A stretch of DNA of 17,182 nt from Spirogloea muscicola (taxonomy: Eukaryota; Streptophyta; Zygnematophyceae; Spirogloeales; Spirogloeaceae). How positions within the stretch are numbered: the stretch's first letter is position 1; every line of letters starts with the position of its first letter. The position numbers and the translations under genes were made by a program. Under the pieces are notes generated by a model. It made no database searches. It had not been told where the DNA came from and saw only the letters and a program-made list of their open reading frames with translations. This document shows, piece after piece, positions 10,525-17,182 of this stretch. The stretch lies in the NCBI GenBank assembly GCA_009602725.1, contig WELB01000104.1:167836-185017 (forward strand). The letters run 5' to 3'.

Positions 10525-11020
10525 GGACATTGTCCATTCTTTTTGGGTTGGCTTTGCCAGCCCCTCTTCTCTATGAGCGAGCTCTTCTCTCTCTTTCATG
10601 CGCCCCGCGCGCCTTCTCCCTTCTCAGCTGTGGTTGGGTTGCAGAACACTGGGCTGGCGATTTACATGGAGACTTTGGAGACGAGTATCCTGCTTTTTGC
10701 GCCATCCGGGCCTTTCAGACCTTGTCCATTCCTTTGGGCAGGCCTCTCACAGCCATTGCTGTCAATATGGAAGAGCTGATTTCATTTGCAGCCCTCGCCT
10801 CGCCCCCCTTGGATGAGCCCACTTCATTCGTTGTGCTCGATGTGACACAAATCGAATCGGGCATGCAGTATTCACATCGTTGAAACACAATGGGAGACAC
10901 ATGGCAACGACAATGCGGAAAGTCCAGCAAGGGACAGGGAATTCAAAAAGAATGTGGCTCTCCCAAAAGGGGGCAAGGGCTGTGAACAGCCAGCCCGAAA
11001 AGGATTGACAGAAGGGACTG
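10525..11020. repeat. Imperfect repeat family: two direct copies and one inverted copy
   Basis: Copy A (~10525-10600) and copy B (~10718-10790) share TTGTCCATTC followed by similar pyrimidine-rich sequence. Copy C (~10973-11020) resembles the reverse complement of B: both contain GGCTGTGA, then GCC, then an AAAGG tract and a TG-ACA-like motif. By eye, B and C agree at roughly 70-75% over 45-50 bp; A and B agree less. No terminal inverted repeats or target-site duplication were recognised, so I do not assign a transposon class. Confidence 0.4.
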
Positions 11021-12141
11021 GGCTCCACCCGGTTCCTGGATGTTCAATACCATTGCAAAGTGCGAGTTTCTTGTATTCTCCCTTAGCTGGGGCTCACAAT
11101 TCGCACCTCCATTTCAAGCAAGCGGGGCCGGGCGTTGCTTTCTCCTTGTTGCAGTGCTTCTGTAGCAGTCCAACTCAGTTGTTGTCTCCATCACTGCGCG
11201 GCTACCGGTCGACCTTGGAGCTCCAGTTCGTCTTCAGCTCGTCATTCCTAGCAGCGAAAGAGGTCATCGACTACGTCGCTGTCGCTGCACCTCGTGCGCT
11301 GTGTCTCCCGCATCCACCAGTTTGTCAAGGGGCGTCTTCTCACTCAAGGTGGAGGGCAGCTGCGAGAGTTAGGGGTGGGGCGTAACTTGCGCAGCTGCGT
11401 CCTCCTTCCTCACCACTGAGAGGCATGCGGCGCCACCCACTGGGCCAGCTTGCCAGCTTCTCCACCGAGGCTTTTGCCGCCAGGGCTTTTGCTCTGGCCC
11501 ATAGCGCCTGCAGGACTGGCCATGTCCCACCATGTTGCCCCATCAATGCTACTCACACTGGCTGAAGTACGTGACTGCGGCCTCTATGTGAATCCTTTCA
11601 CCAGTGTAACGTTGACCAGGAGTGGGACAATCCGTTTGAATCCAACATCAAAAATTCTTTGTACTTTAGTGCAATGCTCATTGTACTATTCACTACACGA
11701 TTACTACTGTTATTGCTTAGCCAGATTTTGCTACAATATAGAGCTTGCCAAAGTATGCCAAAAGCCGGCCTGCTTCCCTCTTTTTCCTCTCTACCTGGTC
11801 CAAAGTTGCTCACCACTGCTGACAAAATCTCCATATCATGACCTCCACAAGCCATAGTCGCGACGCAGGCGGTCCAGTAAGAAGAAGAAGGATAAGCAAG
11901 GCCTATTTGCTGTGCAGAGCTAGCATTGGTCTTTTTCTCCATGGGCTTCTGCTGATGGCGGGCATTCCGAAAGGAAGATAAACAGAAGAAAGCGGCTGCT
12001 GATTTGACAGAGCGGCTGTGAAACTAAATGGGGGGCGATGGCTGTGAAATGCCAGACCCAAGGAGAGTAGACGAGGTACGCTCCCGCCGCGCCCGGCCGC
12101 GCATGCTCGCCGTTGCAGATCAACCCGTTGGCTCCGTCGCC

Positions 12142-13757
12142 ATGGCAGTCGCCTCCGCCGCCGCCGCCGCCGCCGCCGCTTCTCCGCCCCGCTGCTGTGT
12201 GCGAGCCAGCAATTGCGTCGCGCCGCAGCGCGCTGCTCCGCCCCTTCCTTCGTCGCGAGCGCCGGAGCAATCCGCTGCGCCGCCAACTCCTTGTGTGTGG
12301 TACTGCCATTCCACCTCAGGCGGCGGCTGACGAGCTGCACTGGCATTCGAGTAGTCTGCTCGCCAAAGGACCTGCCGTGAGCTGAGTATTGTCGGCATTG
12401 ACGGCTGAAAGGCGGGGCCACTCCTGGGGGCAGGCTGCTGTGGCATTGGCGAGGCGAAGGCGGAAGCTACGGTAGGCAGGAGACAAGCTCTCGGGGCGTG
12501 CTTCCACATCGCTGGTGTAGCGGCAGTTGAAGCAGCCCTTCGGGCTCTTCCAGAAAACGCAGGCGAAGCTGTCAGCTCGTCTGCGAAGACCACAAAGTTC
12601 TCGATTGACCAGATCAAGGTGATTGCGCAAGAACAGCACGTGCCATGTCTGCCTGACCTGCAAAGCACCACAGAGGAAGATAACGCACTTCAGATAGCTG
12701 AAAAGAGACAAAGCGTTTTCCACTAAGCGTAAGCTGTACCGCATGCCTCAGTGAGAGGAGAAAGGTCCAGCATGGGCATGTAACACTGGTATTTGCACAA
12801 TACCGTCAAAGATACCCTTCTGTTTCCTGCTCAGAGTAGTGCCCTCGTCTGTGCCCACTAAGTTGCTGATTGGCTTATGCAGACCATCATAGAGAGGGAT
12901 ATCAGTGAAGGGCAGTACTTTGTCACAGGCAATCATACTAGAGAGATTTATAGGGATGTCTGCAGGTTAATCCCCATCACTTGACATACTTCAAACCTGC
13001 TAGCTTTCTTTGAACGGGAGCTTGTGTGGAGGTCTTCTAAAGTTCCTGGTTACTTGTGGAGTTGGGAATGGATGCCTTTTCTCCTTTTCCAGACTGCATC
13101 TTCCTGGCACAGATTCAAGGACCCAACGAACGAGACAGTGGGACTGGACAAGTATCTGCAGGCTGTTGGCATCCTCTTTGATCCAAGAGTCTCCAAACAG
13201 GAGCTGAGAGCTATCAGAGTCACGGGTCCTGACACAATCGATGCTGATTGGACACTTGGAGGGTATGCCCTCTGTAAGACTCGAGATGCTGATTGGAAGG
13301 TGCAGGCTTGTTGTTACTAGAAAGTTCGCATGATGTCGTGAGGAGCTGATCTGTATTCCACTCTCGTGGTCAGTGAACTGGTGGAGCTTTAGATGCTGTC
13401 ATCGTTTGTTTTCACAATTTGCTCATGGTATGTTGAACTCACAGGTACTTAAAACTGCCATGGCATCCTCATGTCCTTCCATTTCAAGGTGCGTGAAGTC
13501 CTACTTGTTCTCTTGCATCTTGGTTGATTCGGGGTAAGAGATGAACATCGATTAGGGTTTATGGATTGGACAGTGACTTCTTGGAGCTTTCTGTTATATA
13601 CAAGCATATGAAGCGGAAACTTGCTATGTCATTAGGTTCCACGATGTACAAAGTAGACGGGAATGGCTTGGTAGCCTTGCACTCCGAGACTTGGGAAATA
13701 TCTCCAATCACAGCACTTCTGGAGACTATAACACCCTCATGGGGACCAGCAACTTAG
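12142..13757 (+). CDS. DUF2358-family (NTF2-like fold) protein, probably plastid-targeted
   Basis: Function unknown; the DUF2358 family occurs in plants, algae and cyanobacteria and belongs to the NTF2-like superfamily. The clear exons are 12883-12965, 13113-13262, 13445-13488 and 13636-13757; they join in frame. They encode IIERDISEGQYFVTGN, then CRFKDPTNETVGLDKY, then DADWTLGGYLKLPWHP and HSETWEISPITALLE, the characteristic order of this family. An exon ending at 12617 (KTTKFSIDQIK, donor AAG/GTGATT) precedes them in frame. The proposed start is the ATG at 12142 (GTCGCCATGGCA), which opens an Ala/Ser/Arg-rich, acid-poor stretch typical of a chloroplast transit peptide. That frame stops near 12330, so exon 1 must splice out before then. 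The first donor and the exon 2 acceptor (after 12433 or after 12520 are candidates) are unresolved. Stop TAG is 13755-13757. The family call is firm, the N-terminal model tentative. Confidence 0.82.
12151..12180 (+). repeat. GCC triplet run in the putative transit-peptide exon
   Basis: A run of GCC/GCT codons just after the proposed ATG codes for about eight consecutive alanines in the DUF2358 protein's N-terminus. Its length is likely to vary between strains. Confidence 0.8.
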
Positions 13758-15146
13758 ATGCACGACGAGCATCCCCTTGTTGACGACGTTGAAGGCATGA
13801 GCTGGCACAAGTGGCGCGGGTAGCAAAAGCGGAAAGGGTTGGCTCAGTAGCACTATGAGATTCTGAAATGAGTCTCGTACTATGTGCATAGCAAGAATAC
13901 TTGAAGTGGAAGTGCAAGTGCCTCACATCAAGGCCTGTACAAGCTAACGGACGAGAGGAGTGAGAGCGTATGGCGCATCGCAGGAGCTTTGCTGATAGTA
14001 GCCTCTTCATGGAACGCTGTGATCAACTGCACCAGACCAGAAGATGTATTGCTGCTGCCTAATAGCTAGTTGAGAGTTCAACCATCCTCCGAGGATCTGG
14101 AGAAGCACATCACGAAGGTGAGGGCAGGCAAGGCAGTCTGCGGAGTGCAGCAGGGAATGCTCTTCAGTCAGCAACTATTGCGAAGAATGCAAGCCTGGCG
14201 CAGGAGAAGAGACCAGCAGCCTGGGGCGCCCATGTCCAAGGGCGTTTGGCAGGTCATGTCGTGACCGGCACACTTTACTTGAGCCTGCTGAGCAATTGCT
14301 TTGCTGCAAATGGACTGTATGAAGCAAGTCAGCCGATATGCCAGGGAACGAGACTAGCCTAGCATTGTAAGTTGGCCTCATGTAGTGAGGGGTGGCCAGG
14401 CGAGAGGTGGCCAGCGAGTCACTGCCATGTCAGTAGGCGCAGCACACCAACTTGCAGAACACCCTCATGCGCTGTGAGCGAGCTGGAAGGTGCCAATCTG
14501 TGAAAGGTAGCGATGGCACTGCTAAAGCTCCTCCCCTTTCCATATGCCCCACTCTTCAATACGGCAGCCCCTTCCCATGACCCTATCGTAACATTGTAGA
14601 GAGGTTGGACCAACTTGCCAGTGCAGGTGGAATAGCTATGAAGTGGACAATGTAGGGCTCTGCAAGTCCTGCATACAGCTAGCGGTCTTTCTGTGTAGCA
14701 ACAGCCAAAAGGTGCGTCGACCTGGCCATACTAGCACATTCAATGCCCTGCGCTTCTGCCGTAGAATCGGCTTGAGAGACTGCATGGGCCAGGACAAGGT
14801 AGTGATCCAGCTCCTGTCAACGGACATGACTTCCAAAAGTTTTCGACGAGGAAATGCTACTTCTGTCCGCCCTGCACAAGACGCTCCCCTTGGACGACAA
14901 CAAAACCCAAATTTCACCTCTAGCATAATAAGTGCAGAGAGTACAGGCTTCGCCACAGGCCCTCAAGATGAGGTACACCACACGCAAGGCGGGAATGATG
15001 TCAAAGAGAAGAGAGGGGGGCACTTATGTGATGGACTTTAGGCTACCTGCAATTGAATCTCAAGTCAAGTTTCTAGTATCAGACATGGAGCTCATTTACA
15101 ACGACGTATGAAAATGTATACATCCTGCAGCCTAATATGTCTATCC
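13758..15146. other. Convergent intergenic region without recognised content
   Basis: 1.4 kb between the stop codons of the DUF2358 gene (plus) and the NIFK-like gene (minus). Several open frames of 60-130 codons occur on both strands, but none shows a motif I recognise and none joins into a credible spliced gene. The most gene-like scrap is a plus-strand EDLEKHITK at about 14092-14118 followed by GTGAGG, which resembles an exon end. I see no matching partner exon. The flanking 3' UTRs must be here. Confidence 0.6.
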
Positions 15147-17182
15147 CTACTTGTCTTCTGGCCTCCTCTTCCGCTTTACTTTCACTGCTTTTTCTTCCAC
15201 TGCATGCTCGTCATCTCTATCAAATTTGATGTGAACTGGAGCTGATGGACATAAAGTCCTCTGCAAGCAATTAAGAAATCTGTCCATTAGTCCAACAAGT
15301 CCAACGAGTATCCAACGAGCATCCAACGAGTCCATCTGCCCTTCCTATTCTGACAAACTTGGTCCTCCTCCACTGACAAACTTCAGCCTCTGAAGGGATG
15401 GGTCGACTGACAAATACTCCTTTCGTCAAGCCACAGCTTGAGCTGCAAAATGCTTGTGGCAACCGAGAAGGCCAATGAGATCAACATGTATCTACCTCAG
15501 GCCACACATGAAGCAAGATAGTCAAAGAAGACTCACAAAGCCCTCAAAGCTGTACTGGATGCCGGCGGCTTTTAGCCTCTCCTCTCGCCGCTTGTCCTTC
15601 TTTGCCAGCCGCGTCAGCACTTCCTGTTGCTCATGGAAGGAGCGTTCCCGATTGTGCCTCTCCCTCGCCATCTGCTGCCACGGTATCTTCTTGAAGGTCT
15701 TATTTGCACCAATCCAGCTGCAGATCGCAGGTCATCCAGCAAGCTAATGAATGACCACTATCAGAGCTGACCTTGTACAGGGTCACGTGACAAAGCTGCT
15801 GCCTGACCATGGAGTGAATGCTTTGCAGAATGCGACCTCAGACATGGCTTGCCACTGCAAAAGCAGCACTTGACAAATTAAGGGGTGCATGACTACCAGA
15901 TTTTGAGACCACCAAATTCCCAACATCTTAAGTTACTTGTTTGAACTTCTCAGCATGGATTTCCACATCCAACCAGGAACGTGAGACCCAGTGTGAAGCA
16001 TACGTGGTAGGATGAATCTTGTCTGAAGGCAGTAACTTGACTTTGAGGATTGCTCCAAAGAGGAGGTAGTTATGCATGCAATCTGCAACAATTGCTGCCA
16101 CCTGACAAGTGAAAGTATGATACAGCCAGAATATCAGAACCACTTTCCTTGTGGGAGATACTTTTGAGTTGATCTACAAGGTGCACAAGATAGGTTATAC
16201 CAACCTGTTTTCTACCGAGGCACAGTTGATTAAGATTCTTTCTGAAGCTGGTGAGTTACTCACACTATGTCAGATGAACAGGATATGCGTAAGATGGGAG
16301 GACAAGTCTAGTCTGCAGCTAAAACGCATATGCATGTAAGATATATTGTTGTAACCAAGGGTGTGAGGGCTGAGGGAGAAACCCACATCTGGAGACTCAA
16401 ACTCAATGAAGGCGTAATGCTTGGATTTTCCCGTCTGCATGCAGCCGCCGTGGTGGCTGCAGTCAGGCAGCGCACACGAATCACATGGCCCAGTCACAGC
16501 AGCGGCGGAGCTAAATCAGCACACGCACTCGATTGACGGCATGCTCCGACACACACCAAGCTCAGCAAGACAGCCACTACGGCAGAGACGTGGGCTGCCT
16601 GCTGTAGCTCGACACGTCGTGAGACAGCAATCATCTCTCGCATCAAGCCGCGTAAACAACATGGGTTCATCACCAAGGCCAGGCCTGTGTCACACGAGAT
16701 TCCCGGCCGAGCTGTGACCTGCCCCCGCGACAGCCCCGGCAGCTTGCTGCCGCCGGTGGCCGCCACTGGCGGCTGCGGCATGGCAAGGCGGAGAGCGCGC
16801 GGTGGCTGGCGAGGCTGGCGCACCTTCTTGCTGCGCGACAGGCGCAGCCGCGTGATGGCCCCAAATTGCCCAAAGAAGCCTGCACGGCATAGGCATGGCC
16901 GTCGGTCAGCAGCCGCGCCGCCGCCGCGCCGCCGCCGCCGCCGCCGCCGACACCGGCGGCGCTGCCGTCGTCAATGGTCTGCGGAGCTGGGGGACTGCCG
17001 ACGGGGGCCGCAGGTAAGGGGCTCACCAGCCATCTGGTCCTCGTAGAAGCCGTGCGGGACGTGGCCGACGTAGACAGCCGTCGGCCGCGCTGCCGCCGCC
17101 GCCGCCTTGTCACCGCCGTCGGCCTTGCCGCCGCCGCCGCCGCTGGCGGCGGCGGCGGCTGCGGCGGCGGCTGCGGCGGCGG
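15147..17182 (-). CDS. NIFK/Nop15-like nucleolar RRM protein, 5' end beyond the window
   Basis: Nucleolar RNA-binding protein of the family that includes human NIFK and yeast Nop15, which bind pre-rRNA during 60S subunit maturation. Visible exons (minus strand, 5' to 3'): >17182-17027, 16879-16824, 16434-16387, 16101-16004, 15717-15537, 15260-15147. They join in frame into about 216 residues. The single RRM has the RNP2 strand AVYVGHVPHGFYEDQM, a middle FFGQFGAITRLRLSRSKK, and the RNP1 strand TGKSKHYAFIEFESPD. It closes with CMHNYLLFGAILKVKLLP. The family-specific tail WIGANKTFKKIPWQQMARER follows, then a basic helical stretch, SFEGF, PVHIKFD and a Lys/Arg-rich end. The N-terminus at the edge is a low-complexity Ala/Gly segment with no Met, so the start lies further right. 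Two internal exons are very short (56 and 48 nt). Yeast Nop15 (220 residues) and plant homologues are of similar size. Confidence 0.9.
15291..15330. repeat. Short tandem repeat, TCCAACGAG units
   Basis: Four units (TCCAACAAG, TCCAACGAGTA, TCCAACGAGCA, TCCAACGAG) lie in the last intron of the NIFK-like gene. Three copies of (C)TGACAAA follow, near 15351, 15374 and 15407. This is a minisatellite-like intronic tract of no evident function. Confidence 0.75.
16911..16950. repeat. CCG triplet run in the first visible intron of the NIFK-like gene
   Basis: A near-pure CCG/GCC array with one GCG interruption inside the 147-bp intron 16880-17026. It lies only about 30 bp from the acceptor at 16880, so length changes could affect splicing. 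Confidence 0.8.
17085..17182 (-). repeat. Low-complexity GCC/GGC tract coding poly-Ala and poly-Gly
   Basis: On the minus strand this codes a run of alanines, Ser, five glycines, a short KADGGDK segment and more alanines, upstream of the RRM. It runs off the window edge, so its full length is unknown. Such tracts are prone to assembly collapse. Confidence 0.8.

Larger units (their letters stand above)
9431..12141. promoter_or_regulatory. Divergent intergenic region between the ethylene receptor and the DUF2358 gene
   Basis: These 2.7 kb lie between two genes transcribed away from each other, so they should hold both promoters and 5' UTRs. The part from about 9840 to 10480 is strongly GC-rich and CpG-rich with a CGG run. 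From about 10500 to 11900 the DNA is mixed, with imperfect repeats. No open frame here shows a recognisable domain; the longest ones lack an ATG or owe their length to GC richness. A 5' UTR intron of the receptor is possible: CCCGTAAGA near 9486 and AG-ending tracts just before the ATG could serve as splice sites. I could not identify a TATA box or start site with confidence. Confidence 0.5.

Noticed and set aside
10401-10883. Plus-strand open frame of 160 codons with hydrophobic stretches
   Set aside because: It starts at GTG rather than ATG. The hydrophobic look comes from T- and C-rich imperfect repeats, and no known family is recognisable.
11903-12421. Minus-strand open frame of 172 codons with a poly-Arg run
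   Set aside because: It is the antisense shadow of the GCC-rich first exon and 5' flank of the DUF2358 gene.
14070-14264. Plus-strand EDLEKHITKVRAGK open frame as a possible gene or exon
   Set aside because: One short exon-like scrap with no in-frame partner and no family I recognise.
14643-15041. Plus-strand open frame of 132 codons
   Set aside because: No domain, composition like its surroundings, and it sits in the convergent 3' intergenic region.

Overview
The window reads as nuclear DNA from a streptophyte (land-plant lineage), most likely a streptophyte alga; I cannot name the species. Genes are broken by many short GT-AG introns of about 110-470 bp. The best diagnostic is a minus-strand gene whose spliced product aligns nearly end to end with land-plant ETR1-type ethylene receptors. 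Exons and introns below were worked out by hand from reading-frame continuity, splice dinucleotides and recalled family sequences. No alignment was run.

Layout, left to right. (1) 91-3801, plus strand: a complete nine-exon mitochondrial HSP70 gene. (2) 3802-4634: 3' flanks of two convergent genes, with AATAAA hexamers and a 48-bp tandem duplication. (3) 4635-9430, minus strand: an eleven-exon ethylene receptor histidine kinase with ethylene-binding membrane domain, GAF, kinase and receiver. It would be 738 residues, but exon 7 carries one surplus base in a five-base homopolymer. (4) 9431-12141: a 2.7-kb divergent intergenic region with a GC-rich core and imperfect dispersed repeats, and no gene I can support. 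(5) 12142-13757, plus strand: a gene for a probable plastid protein of the DUF2358 (NTF2-like) family; its C-terminal exons are clear and its exon 1/2 junction is not. (6) 13758-15146: convergent intergenic DNA with no recognised content. (7) 15147 to the right edge, minus strand: a NIFK/Nop15-type nucleolar RRM protein with its 5' end outside the window.

The four genes alternate in orientation (+ - + -) and serve unrelated functions: mitochondrial protein import and folding, ethylene perception, an unknown plastid role, and ribosome biogenesis. I see no operon, defence system, CRISPR array, tRNA or rRNA, and no transposon coding sequence. No wholly new system is evident. The points that most deserve a second look are the complete ETR1-type receptor and the single-base frameshift within it, then a GC-AG intron in the HSP70 gene and the repeat-bearing divergent intergenic region.
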